From Austropuccinia psidii (taxonomy: Eukaryota > Basidiomycota > Pucciniomycetes > Pucciniales > Sphaerophragmiaceae): DNA of 64,000 nucleotides. The DNA lies in the NCBI GenBank assembly GCA_023105745.1, contig JALGQZ010000009.1, positions 16,664,564 through 16,728,563 on the forward strand, in the 5' to 3' direction. This document shows positions 24,889 to 36,679 of the stretch, piece by piece. The first letter of the stretch is position 1. The number at the start of each line of letters is the position of its first letter. A model generated the notes under the pieces. That model did no database searches, was not told the origin of the DNA, and saw only the letters and a program-made list of their open reading frames with translations. The position numbers were made by a program, and so were the translations under genes.

Positions 24889-25344
24889 TCACTAGGCAGT
24901 GACCTCCTGCCTTATCAAAGAGGAAAATAATTTCTTATCAACCAAAATAACCAATTTCACTCACCCAAATAATAAAAATCACTAGGCAGTGACCTCCTGC
25001 CTTATCAAAGAGGAATATCAATTCTCATCAAATCAAATCAATAATTCCACTTACCAATAAAAAACACAATAACTAACCATAAAATCACTAGGCAGTGACC
25101 TCCTGCCTTATCAAAGAGGAAATTCAATTTTATCAGCATCACCATTTTTTCTTCACCAAAACCCAAAAAACTCACTAGGCAGTGACCTCCTGCCTTATCA
25201 AAGAGGAATATTCAAATTATTACCCAAAATTATCATCCAAAACCAATGATAACCTACCTTCAAACTATTTTTTATAAATAAACTTAATAACATTATCAAA
25301 TCTTATTATCTTTTGACACATTCAAACCCACCAAATCCTATAAA

Positions 25345-26031
25345 ATGGAGTCATGGCCATTACTTGAAGAAAATCCCTGGTCAATGGACACAGATATCAG
25401 CTGGGTAGAAGAAAAGGAAGTCTGGGCCAATTACATTAATCCACAAGAAATAGATGAAAATCCTGACTGGTTCTTGAAAATAAAACCAGAACCTTGTCCT
25501 GATATTTCCACCATAGTCCTTCCATATATTGAGTTTGAGGACATCTTTTAAAAAGAAGAATCAACATTAGAAACTGTATTTTCACATCCATGGAAAGAAT
25601 TACCTGGATTCAACCTCACAAAGTATGAATTCTTGGATTTACTGACCTGGGATGGAGTGGAAGGCAGCCTTGGAAACCAATACTGGAATGAAATATTTGA
25701 AATGGATGAACACCTCAGAAAATCATTATTTTGGAGAACCTGGGAGTGCCAAGACTGGTACAACCTCCAGGATTTTCAAATTCAAAATGGAACAATTAGC
25801 AAAATCTCAGGAAACTATATTGTGAACAATGCCACATGGGATTGGAATTGGGAAGAAACACTTATACCATCAATCCTCTGCCTAAAAGGTGGGGCAACTA
25901 GCTTGAATACAGAAGATTGGGACTTCTTCTGTCAACAATACTTCTTCAAGCCTCTCAAAAGAGAAAAGAAGAGGGGAGGGACTTTTATCAAACAAGAATT
26001 AGTGAATAAAATACTTTGTCAAAGGAACTAA
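25345..26031 (+). CDS. Accessory ORF B: duplicated C-terminal domain of the protease ORF
   Basis: ATG at 25345 (AAAATGGAG), open to 26031 except for one TAA at 25549-25551. Its middle (VLPYIEFEDIF...FLDLLTWDGVEGSLGNQYWNEIFEMD) aligns with the end of the protease ORF (YLPYITFEDLY...FLEILTEEGIKGNLSNQFWDKTFSMG), so the domain was duplicated and diverged. It is rich in Trp, with Asp/Glu, and ends in a basic tail (KPLKREKKRGG). No known fold is recognised. It precedes about 7.4 kb of spacer before RT. Confidence 0.6.
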
Positions 26032-27307
26032 TTAAAATAAATCTCACCTGCTAAGTCCCTATTTCTTTGTTTTTTTTCTTAATCCATCCTAATATCATTA
26101 TTATTTATTTCTTCTATTTATTATTTTATTCTTATTTCATTTCATTTCTTATGATTTAATTTTTCTTTAAGTATCAACCAAAAATAATAATAAAAAAAAT
26201 AAATAAAAATAAAAATAAATTAAACAAAAAGAATATAGCTTTAGATTGTATAATCTTACTTCATATTGAAGATCTTTCTTATGAACATACTTTTTTTTTC
26301 TTTTATTTGTTTTTTTTTTTTTTCCAAAAATCAAACAGAACAAAAAATGATTCCAATTAATTCTAGAATATAAAAAAAAAGGAATCAATAAAATCACAAT
26401 CAGTTCCAATTCACTTCATATCCGTAGATGATAACTAAAAAAAAAAAAAAAAACCTACTTGATTTGGAAGAGTTATTCATTTGATTATTTTCCTTCTTTC
26501 TTATTTCACTATTTTATATTATCTTACCTTTTTTTGTTTTTTATTCATAAAAAAATTAAATAAAATAAATAGCTCTAAAAAAAATTCAAAATTAGTCTTC
26601 ACTTTATTCACACTTAGTAAATTAAAATATAAAAAAAAATCATAAATATAAAATAAATATAAAAGAAAAAGACTTACATTATCTTTAGAAAACTTTAAAA
26701 AAATTACTACACAGATAGTCATCTAGATGTTCTGAAAAGATAAAATCACTGAAGGAAATATCCCAAGAGTCAATTACAGACTGAAACTTCAGCTTTTACA
26801 TTAGCCCATCTTACTATTTTTTTACTTTATCCTTTATGACCATGTTATTATTTTTTATTATTATTTAAATATTTTAGTATTATTTTTTTTTTTTTTGATT
26901 TTATTATTATTATTACTTTATTGTTTTAGCATGCTTATCTTAGTATTATAGCAACTCTCTTGATTGGATTTTTTCTCTCTCTCTCTCTCTTCAAGTTCCA
27001 TTGGAACTTGATTTTTTATTAGAGTTTCTCATTGTATATAAATGAAGCTATCTCCATTCTTTTAATTCGTGCACATTATGTCAAAATTAGGAGTGCGAGA
27101 AGTCGCAACTCAATAATAGACGCGACTACGGTGACAAGATAATAACTCGCAAGGACTACGTGTCAAAAAAAATATAAAGACCAAAGGAAAACAATGACTT
27201 ATTACATAGCAAAAAAAAAAAAGAAAAAAAAAAAAAAAAAAGAGAAGGCCAAAGATTAGCTACATGGACATTCTAACAATTAAATAAAAGCAGGAACTAA
27301 AACCAAC
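26032..27307. other. AT-rich spacer, no gene
   Basis: Homopolymer-rich A/T sequence, a (CT)n run at about 26980-26991 and a TATATAAATG at about 27035. The last 200 bp change character: CpG dinucleotides appear (for example GTGCGAGAAGTCGCAACTC, 27090-27109) and mark the start of the island holding the antisense gene. Confidence 0.6.
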
Positions 27308-27739
27308 CTAAGATGGTTGACGAGTTGTAATAGCCCGTCCATTGGAATCACGGGGGCATAAATAGTAGGGGTGCATTCTTCTCTGCTGACGGCATCTTTT
27401 GGGTTTAATAGCAGAATAGGCCCCCTCGTTCGAAAAATAATTGAAGGGGTCTGGAACAAAAAGACGAGGGTCATACTCGCCTTCGATAAAAGCGTAGAAA
27501 GCCATTGCGGCTTCTGGGATTTCCTCTGAATAAGAGAACGGTGAGGAGGCGTTCGAAATTGGTGCCAGAGCTGGAGGAGATGGAGGGGTCGAGTGGGGAT
27601 TGTTAACCCAATCCCAGAAGGTTGTGCTTCTTGAAGGGGAGGAGGGATAGCCGAATAATAATTCCTCTACTTCTTCAGTACCAAAGATGTTAATGAGGTC
27701 GGAATAACCCAAACCATATGAACGGCCCTGAGGATTCAT
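27308..27739 (-). CDS. Antisense accessory gene in the giant element, 143 aa, unknown function
   Basis: ATG at 27739 (reading left) to TAG at 27308-27310. The protein has an N-terminal acidic part with FWDWV, a Pro/Ser-rich middle and a basic C-terminus (KPKRCRQQRRMHPYYLCPRDSNGRAITTRQ), a layout that could suit a nucleic-acid-binding or regulatory protein (inference). Upstream on the same strand are a 5'-UTR intron and a TATA box, so this is a well-formed gene. Codon use is more GC-rich and CpG-tolerant than the flanking element. I do not recognise the family. An in-frame upstream extension to 27802 exists but lies mostly in the intron. Confidence 0.65.
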   Translation of the reverse strand: MNPQGRSYGLGYSDLINIFGTEEVEELLFGYPSSPSRSTTFWDWVNNPHSTPPSPPALAPISNASSPFSYSEEIPEAAMAFYAFIEGEYDPRLFVPDPFNYFSNEGAYSAIKPKRCRQQRRMHPYYLCPRDSNGRAITTRQPS

Positions 27740-27750
27740 TGCAAGAAGTT

Positions 27751-27879
27751 CTAAGTAAATAAGACACAACCAAAACAAAGGGAACGGAAGAAACGAAATC
27801 AATATTTAAATGCCCAACACAATTATCAAATTAAATTAATAAAGAACAAAACAAAATATATATAAAATATATACGTTAC
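27751..27879 (-). other. Predicted 5'-UTR intron of the antisense gene (129 nt)
   Basis: Minus-strand donor GTAACG at 27879, long T-rich body, acceptor TTATTTACTTAG ending at 27751, eleven bases upstream of the ATG. The consensus fit is good at the acceptor and moderate at the donor. Confidence 0.5.
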
Positions 27880-27973
27880 CAGAAGTAGTTGAGCCAATAG
27901 AGGTAGTCAAATAATAAGTGATAATATAACCGGGAAAGTACAAGATGGGAGAACATATCAGGAAGGGAGCCGC

Positions 27974-27981
27974 TATTTATA
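27974..27981 (-). promoter_or_regulatory. TATA box of the antisense gene
   Basis: TATAAATA on the minus strand (TATTTATA on plus) in the context CCAGTATAAATAGCGGC, about 235 bp upstream of the ATG and about 95 bp upstream of the 5'-UTR intron donor. Confidence 0.6.
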
Positions 27982-28149
27982 CTGGCCTGCCCATAGCAAT
28001 GAAAGAAGGAGCTCCCCCAAACAAACTCCAATGATTTCTGGAGTCAACAGGCTTAGCCACATAGCGGTGGAGTTTTGAAGAAAGCACCGAGCAATATTAG
28101 CCAAGATCCGTTGTCCAACCCATAACATAGCTCTGATGCTATGGAGAAC

Positions 28150-28291
28150 AAAAGACACATCAAATTTAGTAACTGGAAATAGTGGGGAACTAAACCAAGT
28201 ATTAATATGATATAGAGGACATAGGTAATATATGTGATACTTTAATGAACAACCTACCAACACAAACAACCGCCGCCTGCAGGCTTAAGAC

Positions 28292-28327
<36 letters not shown>

Positions 28328-29030
28328 CCTACCACACTAAGACCACCAGGAGGCTCTAACGTAAGTAGCCGAGCCAGAATAGCATTGGAGTTTCCTCTTC
28401 AACGGCCTATTGGGCACATATGGAGGACGTACAATTCAGAAAACTACAAGGCTGAATGTGACTTGCCTCGAAGATCTGCAAGCCATGACTTCCTTGCTTG
28501 AACTAATAATAACGATCAAAAAAAAAATTATAATAATAATAATAATAATAGAAAAAAATAAATGATATCGGACATACGGGACGTATTGGTAAACGACTTA
28601 GACCCGATCCTAGCTTGCGTAAGGACCTGGAATGAGCCGGAGGTGTTAGAAAATCGGATGAAGATAATGCCTTCGGAGCTGGAAACAGTGGGGAATTAAG
28701 CAACGATAATAGTATAAGAATAATGCAGGAGAGATAAGGGGTAACGTGACAGAAACCTACTGACAAAAACAACCATCACATGCAAGCTTCAAAAGTTAAC
28801 GTAGCCTACCTCACTTAAGATCACAGAAAAGTTCTGACAGCATTAGCGAAAGACTGCCAAGCTAAAAGATGAGCTAAACTGCAGAAGAAATCTCTAGCTT
28901 ACAAATCATACTTCAAAGATGGAGAACAAAGGCGACAATAGAATCAACACCCAGAATTTTGGATAGTGTACAGTAACGTGCCTCAGAGATATGCAAGCCA
29001 CAACTCCCTTTCGAGATCTAAAAATAAAAT
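28150..29030. repeat. Diverged tandem duplication upstream of the antisense gene
   Basis: Blocks in 28150-28510 recur in 28670-29030 in the same order: (AACTGGAAATAGTGGGGAA / AGCTGGAAACAGTGGGGAA), (ACCTACCAACACAAACAACC / ACCTACTGACAAAAACAACC), then a TGCAGGCTT or TGCAAGCTT site and (GTGACTTGCCTCGAAGATCTG / GTAACGTGCCTCAGAGATATG). A poly-A run of about 33 bp sits at 28294-28326 in the first copy. No coding function seen. Confidence 0.65.
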
Positions 29031-29859
29031 AGATAAACAATAAGAAGATGAAAAATGGCAACGGGTTCTGATAAAGTGGAGTTAGTCTGGATGGGTAACT
29101 TTACACTCTACTGCAACCAAGTTACCGTTATACTATCACATCTGAAGACCTCTTGAAGGATATCGGAGAATTGATATACAAGGAATTGCCTTGCCTAGGG
29201 CCATTTAACTATTGAGGCATCTAATACGGTTCAATTGCGAGTACAAGAAAGGGATGAGGTACCAAATATAAAAAATAAAAAAAATAAGCCATCAATCAAT
29301 AAACATGGCATAGGAAGTCATCAACGCTTACAAATAACACAACTCGACTTGCTTGCAAATACTAGAAGGGCATTGTAGCTTCATTTTATGGTGTCCTGAC
29401 TCCTTTGTTGAGATAGGAACTTCAGATTGGAAGCTGCTTGAAGTATTTGAAGGCACCACACATTGAAGTACAAACCACGCGAAGTGGTTAAAAGAAAAAT
29501 AAAAGTACTTTGAAAATAAAAAATAAATTAATAATTAAAAAATAAAAAAATAAAAAACCCACCCAACACTATTCTACAAAAGGTAGGAGGGTGAGTAGTT
29601 CAACCCATCTAGGTGTCTTCACAAGCAAGAAACAGTCGCTCGAACTGTTTTCAAGCTGCAAGTGGGGTGTGATAACACCCAACAAGACTACAACAGCCCA
29701 CCCGAAGGGCTGTTGAGGAAATTTACAGGGCTGAGCTCCCCCCTTAATTAACAGAAAATAATGCATGACATTCTAGTAGAGAACTAACCACACAGAGTGG
29801 TTAAAAGCACAATAACGTGCTTTTCAAAAAAAAATAAAAATAAAAAAATAAAAAAAAAA
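29031..29859. other. Spacer, no gene seen
   Basis: Moderate-GC sequence with scattered CpG up to about 29760, then A-rich runs leading into the hairpin array. The open frames here are short and show no domain. A GCCC...GGGC inverted repeat (CAGCCCACCCGAAGGGCTG, 29694-29712) is present. Confidence 0.5.
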
Positions 29860-32800
29860 AAGTCCTCAGCATGACTTAAAACTGCTTATTTCTCTTTTGC
29901 TTCATTTTTTAATATAATAACTGATTTTGTTTTTTCCTTTTACTATGATCTTACTGACAGCTATCTTAAATTATTTACTATAGTGATGATGAGAACAATA
30001 AAAGTCCTGAACAAGACTTAAAACTGTTTGTTTTATTTTTTTCCTTATTAAAACTGTATATTACTGATTTTTTTTCTTTTGGTCAATTTTTTTAAAAAAA
30101 AAAAAATAAATAAATAAAAATAAAGTAAAATAAAATAGAATATATATAAAAATAAAAATAAAACAAAATAACAAAAAGCCCTCAGCAAGGCTTTAAACTG
30201 CTCAATTTTATATTATTTTATCATTTTATTGACTTAATTATTTTACTGACAATTTTATTTTCTTTTTTACAGTTTTTTATCAATGAATATATATAGCAGA
30301 ATGAGGGTTGAAAAAAAAAAAAAGTCCTCAACATGACTTTAAACTGTTGGAATTTCTTTTATTGATGATTTGGAAAATAAGAACAAAAAGCCCTTAGCAT
30401 GGCTTAAAACTGCTTAGTTTTTTTATGAATTATAATTCTGATTTTTTTTTTTTTTTTATTTTTATTTTTATTTTATTTTTTTGAAATTCTACAGGGCTAT
30501 AAGTTAAAAAAAATAAAAGCCCTCAGCATGGCTTTAAACTGCTGGTTTTGTTATTTATCTCACTTAATTTAGTTTATTAATTATTTTTTTTCATGCTACA
30601 GGGCTACAAACAAAAACAAAAGCCCTCAGCATGGCTTAAAACTGCTTAATTCATTTATAAATTGGCTATCAAGGACAATGCAAAGCCCTAAGAAAGGCTT
30701 TAAACTGCCATTTTTTATTTTTTTATGCTTTTTCTTATATTATAATATATTATACTGACATATTTTATTTTGAATGCTACAGGTGTTCATAATGAAATTA
30801 TTTCTCTAATTTCATAACATTAAACGTGCTTTTAAAGAGAAAAGGAGTCCTAAATAAGACTATAAACTGTTTAATTAAATTTACAACTTGGCTTTCAAGA
30901 TAAATCAAAAGCAAAAGTATCAACATGAAATCAAGAAAATATCAATAAGAAACCAATGGTCCCTGGCAAGACCATAAACTGCCCACTCAAATTATTAACA
31001 ATAATCAAAAAGAAACCAATGGTCCTTGACAAGACCATAAACTGCCCACCATTAGAATTCTCAACAAGGACTCAAAAAAATGAAAGAAAAATCAACCAAT
31101 GGTCCTTGGCAAGACCAAAAACTGCATATTTAAAATATTCAAAAAGATTGAACAAGGACTATCAAAGGAGGATAAGTCCTAGGCAAGACTATAAACTACC
31201 TGAGGTTTTATTTTACTTTATTTTTTTACTTTATAATTTTATGTCATTATAAAAAAAGAATTGGAAAGATATACTGACTTGAGCTTTTGAACATATTTTT
31301 TTTATTTTTATTTTTATCTTATTTTTTATCCCAAAATTCAACTATTTATTTATTTTACCTGAGAATGAGGGGCATATCCCATTCATTATCTCAAGAATAT
31401 TCTATTTTTTCTATTATAATTTTCCTACTATTACAATAAGAGCCATTAAATTGGCTCAATGTTTCCACTCAAAAATAATAATAATTAAAAAAAAAAAAAA
31501 ACAAACAAACAAACAAACTCTAAATCAAGACATTTTCTTTAAGAAAAAAATGGTCAATTTATTTGAAATATTTCTTCAATTACAAGAGAGTGATTGGAAC
31601 TTGTTTGAAAAGAAGAAGTATTTGTTCCATGAAGGCATTAATTGAACTCTGAAGGAGTTATTTATATTAAAAACTCATAAATTGATGACATAATTTGGGG
31701 AATTTACATATTAATAACACCTCAATGTGCTGTTTATTCCAAATGGAATTTTGAAAGCCCCCCAAAAAGCAAAGAAGAGTTTTTTTTCAATTGTACAAAT
31801 TTTCAATTTCACTGTTTATATTTTTTAACAACTCAAATGCATTTATGAGTAACAGAAAATCTGAACCATAAAGGGGATGGACTTGAAATAAAGTCTGAGT
31901 CACAATGATGATTCCAAAAGGAAGAGTTGTGGCATCATAAGGGTCATTATATGATTAAAGGACTCAAATTATGATCACTCAATTATGTAATATTAATCAT
32001 AAATACTCTCAAGAGCACCAATTTTTGCTAAATGGCACAAATTACCACCTTCAACCAAACAGTTCCATGATCTTAATTGTGATTCAGGTTTATTTCATTT
32101 GAATTGTGCTTTTTACTCAGATATCTCAGTTAATGGTTATTTTATACTTACAGTAAAAAGAATAAAATAAACAAAAAAAAATATATAATTATTGAATCAT
32201 CATTAAATTAAAATTATGTATATTTACTGTATCATTATTTATCCTTATCAAAATCACTATAAAAAATAAGGGGTGGGTAAACTTATTTCTTACACTATCC
32301 CTTATAGTGGAAGTTTTGGGGGAATGAGAACATATCCTCTTCAAAATTTGAAAACCAACTCAAGATTTTTAAATGGAGAGGGGGGCCCTCATCCAAAAAG
32401 AATATTATTAAAAAAAAAACAAATATTATTATTTGAAATATCAATAAATTAATATTAAAATCAATTTTAAATCACTCTATTGTTACAATTTTTCATTTTT
32501 CATTTCTTTATAGCAGGTATAATTCAGGAATACAAAAGAACAAAAGGAAATAAATTATTTTGAAGAAATATCAAGAGAATTGGGAAACAACTTATCATAG
32601 GACAATTATTCAGAATACTGAAAATGAAGAATATTATTTATGAAGAAAAGCAGGAGTTCCTTATGGATTGACCTTTGGACAACACCAGACCTTGGAAATT
32701 TCTTTGATTCTGGATTGAAACTCAATTGGAATTCAAGAATCACTGGCCAGGATTTATGGACTGAAGGATGACTCACTGGATTAATTATTGACTCAGGACT

Positions 32801-33372
32801 CACTCAACATGATGGACCAACAACATTATGAAAACACTCAACTCAAATTGCCCTTGGGATTTTAAAGAAGATTGAAGACTCAAGAGGTCCTCAGCATGAC
32901 ACTAAACTGCTTCCCCTGTAGACTTGGGCAGGGAAACTTATAAAAATAACAGCCAAGAATCTGGAGGGGATTGTCCTAGTCAGGAGAAGTGCTGAAGGAC
33001 CATTTTTGTCCTCAGCATGACAATAAACTGCTCCCTTTGTGTAACAGGAACAAGGGGTTTCACAGGTGTTTAGCATTATCAAAGTAGCCAAAATGAACAA
33101 AGTGAAGTCTCAAGCCATCAATTAAGACAAGAAAACTCCTTATCAAGAAATAAAACAACCAGAAGAATCTTGCACCAAGTGGGAATCATGAAGATTGAAG
33201 AATAAAACAAGAGTCAAGTGGAATCCAAAATAAAGCCCAAAGGAGCTCAAGAATCAAGATAAGCCCTTGGATTAGGCCAGGAGGTCCTTGCATGACTTAA
33301 ACTGCAGGACTTGTATACCTAATATACAGGGGTTACACACCTAGTTGTAGGTCCTGTATGACCTTAAACTAC
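29860..33372 (+). repeat. Array of about 17 covarying hairpins with AAACTGC tail
   Basis: Units start at 29860, 30002, 30176, 30321, 30388, 30516, 30620, 30682, 30846, 30956, 31019, 31100, 31175, 32886, 33006, 33284 and 33349. Each is a 4-6 bp stem, a loop usually of 8 nt near CTCAGCAT (6-7 nt in the last two), the complementary strand and (T/A)AAACTGC. Stems differ but stay paired: AAGTC/GACTT, AAGCC/GGCTT, ATGGTC/GACCAT, TTGTC/GACAA, AGGTC/GACCT. Spacers (about 60-200 bp within the dense cluster, with a gap of about 1.7 kb between 31199 and 32886) are unrelated A- or T-rich sequence. Paired changes indicate selection on a folded RNA (or cruciform). Not a CRISPR, as spacing is irregular and the repeats are imperfect. 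Confidence 0.88.
32370..32385 (+). other. Internal polypurine-tract copy
   Basis: TAAATGGAGAGGGGG here is identical over 15 bases to the polypurine tract at 36664-36678 just before the 3' LTR. It could serve as a second plus-strand priming site (central PPT) or mark a former LTR border. Confidence 0.6.
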
Positions 33373-33485
33373 ATTTTTTTTATGGAAGAAAGAGGAAAGA
33401 AGAATTGTGAAGACCTCAATATTTCAGGACACTAGCAAATTCTTAGAAATAATTAAAAGCAAGAAAAAAAAATAACTAACTGAAG

Positions 33486-34571
33486 ATGGATCACCAAATT
33501 TTAGCAGCCAAATACAAATCAGTCCTGAAGAAGGTGAGACCAGTCAATGAGCCAATGCCTCAAGACCTTAACCCACCTTTTTCAAGAGATCCTTATGAAA
33601 CACCTTTATCACCCAACCCACCTATATTTCAAGAAACCTTCAAGGTCACCCATGAAAGACTGCAAGAAGTCAATTTTGGCCCACCAGGATGGTTATCAAA
33701 TGAAGAAATCAATTTACTCAAAAATGTTATTACCTTAAGAGAAAAAGCAATAGCTTTCTGTGAAGAAGAAAGAGGATTACCCAAACACTCATATGGAAAA
33801 CCTTACAAGATACCAGTAATACCTCATGAACCTTGGCAGAAGAAACCAATTCCCATTCCCAAATCAGTTTTACCTCAGTTTACTGACTTAATCAGAGAAA
33901 GAATCAGGACTGGACTCTATGAGCAATCCACCTCAAGCTACACAAGCCCAATCGTTTGTGTGGCCAAATCAAATGGGAAACTCAGAATTGTCCATGACCT
34001 TCAAGAACTGAACAAAGTCACCATCAAGGATGCTGGCTTACCACCTCATATTGAAGAATTTGTAGATGCATTTGCAGGAAGAGCATGCTATGGACTAGGA
34101 GATATCATGGGAGGATATGATGAAAGAGAATTAGATGTCACTACAAGACCCCTCACAACTTTTGAAACACCCCTTGGAAGGATGCAACTCACAAGACTAC
34201 CCCAAGGAGCCACCAACTCAGTAGCAGTATACCAAGCCCAAATGACCTGGATACTTCAAGAAAAATTACCAGAAAGTGTAGGAATTTTCATTGATGATGG
34301 AGGAATAAAAGGACCAAGATCACTTTACAATCAAGAAACACTACCAGAAAACCCCTCAATAAGAAGATTTATATGGGAATATGCCATAACATTAGAAAGA
34401 ATCTTATTCAGAATTGAAGAAGCAGGACTGATTATCTCAGGATCAAATTTTGCATGCTGTGTTCCAGCTTTGGACATAGTTGGGCATGTTGTATCATTCA
34501 AAGGAAGAACAATATCAAAACAAAAGATCAACAAAATTCAAAATTGGCCAACACCTCTTAACAAGAAGTAA
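33486..34571 (+). pseudogene. pol: Reverse transcriptase ORF of the giant element
   Basis: ATG at 33486 after the hairpin array; 361 codons to a TAA at 34569-34571. RT motifs are in order: TSPIVCVAKSNGKLRIVHDLQELN (fingers), GLGDIMGGYDERELD (palm, first Asp), LPQGATNSVAVYQ, and the catalytic box FIDDGG (about 34289-34306), the F-I-D-D variant used by some fungal gypsy elements. The frame continues straight on after the TAA into RNase H, so the stop is a nonsense change rather than a true end. Having its own ATG 9.4 kb from the protease ORF suggests expression from a spliced or separate message. Confidence 0.9.
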
Positions 34572-36631
34572 ATAAGGGTATTTCTTGGACTTTGTGCCTA
34601 TGTAAGGATGTTCATTGAAAACTTCTCACAAGTTGCATCACCACTCAGAAGGCTCACCAGAGAAGATGTTGATTGGGACTGGGATCAAAAATGTGAAGAA
34701 GCTTTCCATAAGCTCAGAAGGATAGTTGGAGAAGAAATAACTCTCAAGAAATTGGATTATGACAAAGGAGCAGGAAAAATTAAGCTAGCAGTAGACTCAA
34801 GCTACATTGCTGCAGGAGCAGTACTCACTCAAGAAGACAAAGAAGGGAAAGACAGACCAGTATTATATGAATCAATAACTTTTTCAAAATTAGAATCAAA
34901 ATACTCACAACCCAAATTGGAACTCTGTGGAGTTGCAAGAATTCTCAAGAAGCTTCAAACCATACTTTGGGGACAACATTTTGAATTAAAGGTTGATGCC
35001 AAGGCCTTAATTGAAATGATAAACACGCCTTGCTTACCCAGTTCCCCCATGACAAGATGGGTGGCTTTCATTCAGCTATTTTCCTTTGATTTGGTACACA
35101 AACCAGGGAAAACTTTCACTATGCCAGATGGGCTATCCAGAAGACCAAAAAACTCAGAAGAAGAAGATGAAGATGCACCAGAGTTTGATGAAGAAGAAGA
35201 TTGGATCAAGCCACACCCTGGATTTGGGGCCAAGAATGTAAATTCACTCAATTTTTTAGGAATACAAGTACCAACAAAACAAGAAGGATTTTGGAAGAGG
35301 ATGAAAGAATACTTAAGTACAATGAAAAAACCGGAATCAAGCAAAGAAGAAGAATTTAGAAGGATCAAAAGAAGGTCACCCAACTTTTTCTTGGAAGATG
35401 GCCAGCTTAAAAGAAGAAATAACCCAAACCCTCAATTGGTGATATCAAGTCAAGAAGTTCAAAGCTACATTTTAAAGTCACTTCATGAAGACATAGGCCA
35501 CAGAGGGGAAAATGAAACTTACAGAAGAATCAAAGCAAGATTTTGGTGGGAAGGAATGAAGAAATCAGTCAAGAAATGTGTTCAATCTTGCCTGGCCTGC
35601 CAAAAGAGAAGTCAAACTTACAAAGGGAACAAGGAAAATCTACAGCAACATCAACAATCTTTGAGAGGGTCAGTATGGATGCAGTCCATATCAAATCTGG
35701 AAGATGGAAGTATATGGTTGTGGCAAGAGATGATTTTTCAGGATGGCCAGAAACAGTTGGACTAGTCAAATTAACAGCAAAAGCAGTTGCAGAATGGTTC
35801 ACCTCAGAATGGATATGCAGGTATGGCTCACCAAAAGAAGTAACTGTTGATGGGGGGCCAGAGTTTGGAAAAGAATTACAAGATGCAGTAAAGAAAGCGG
35901 GATCAAGGATCAGAGTCACCACACCTTATTACCCAGAGTCTCAAGGAATGGTTGAAAGGGGCCATAAACAACTTAAAGATGCATTAGTCAAGATGTGTGG
36001 AGAAAATGGAGGAAAATGGAAAAAATATCTACCTTTGGTTACCTTGGCTGACAGAATCTCCACTAAAAGGACAACTGGTTTCTCACCATATGAACTCCAA
36101 TTTGGACAACTACCAGTATTACCAATTGACATTGAAACAAAAACCTTTTTAGCAGTAGAATGGCACAAAATATCCACAACTGAGGAATTATTGGAAGCCA
36201 GAGCCAAGCAGTTGGAAGGAAAAGAAGAGACGAGAAGAAAAGCAGCAGAAAAACTCAAAAAATCAAGGGAAGACTCAATGAAATATTGGGATAGAAGAAT
36301 GGCACACCAACTAAGATCACCACTCAATCCAGGAGATTTGGTCCTGGTTTACAACAAAGCAATAGAAACTAATTGGGGACTACTTTTCAAAAACAAATGG
36401 AATGGACCCTACAGAGTAATCAAACAAATAAACAATGGACCATATGAACTTGAGGAACTTGATGGAACAGAATTAGCAAGAAGATTTGCAGCATCTCAAG
36501 TCAAGAGGTTCTACCCAAGGGGAAAATTGATAAACACAAAAGAAGACACAGAAGAAGAACAAAGTGAAGAAGATGAATCAATAAATGAGGAAGAGGTATT
36601 GGAGGAAACCACAGAATCAGATGAAGAATAG
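34572..36631 (+). pseudogene. pol: RNase H and integrase of the giant element
   Basis: In frame with RT: RNase H (AVDSSYIAAGAVLTQED, about 34790-34840), then the integrase HHCC finger (HEDIGHRGENETYRRIK...CVQSCLAC). One frame change near 35625-35635 shifts into the frame ending at 36631, which holds the integrase core: D in SMDAVHI, D in TVDGGPEF, E in GMVERGHK, matching D,D-35-E spacing, then a C-terminal basic/acidic tail. The sequence at the shift (AAAGGGAAC) is not a standard -1 slippery heptamer in the incoming frame, so a mutational indel is likeliest. Confidence 0.9.
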
Positions 36632-36663
36632 GGAGCTCTCACCTGGAATGCTGGGGACAGCAT

Positions 36664-36679
36664 TAAATGGAGAGGGGGA
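36664..36679 (+). other. 3' polypurine tract of the giant element
   Basis: TAAATGGAGAGGGGGA directly abuts the 3' LTR start at 36680; it is the plus-strand primer. See the internal copy at 32370. Confidence 0.85.

Noticed and set aside
28294..28326. Poly-A tail of a LINE or processed gene insertion
   Set aside because: No target duplication or LINE ORF found beside the A-run, and it lies within a diverged tandem duplication.
29860..33372. CRISPR array
   Set aside because: Spacing is irregular, repeats are imperfect with changing stems, and the genome is eukaryotic with introns.
35620..35640. Programmed -1 frameshift in the integrase of the giant element
   Set aside because: The sequence AAAGGGAAC is not a proper slippery heptamer in the incoming frame and the shift falls within the integrase rather than at a domain boundary, so an indel is likelier.
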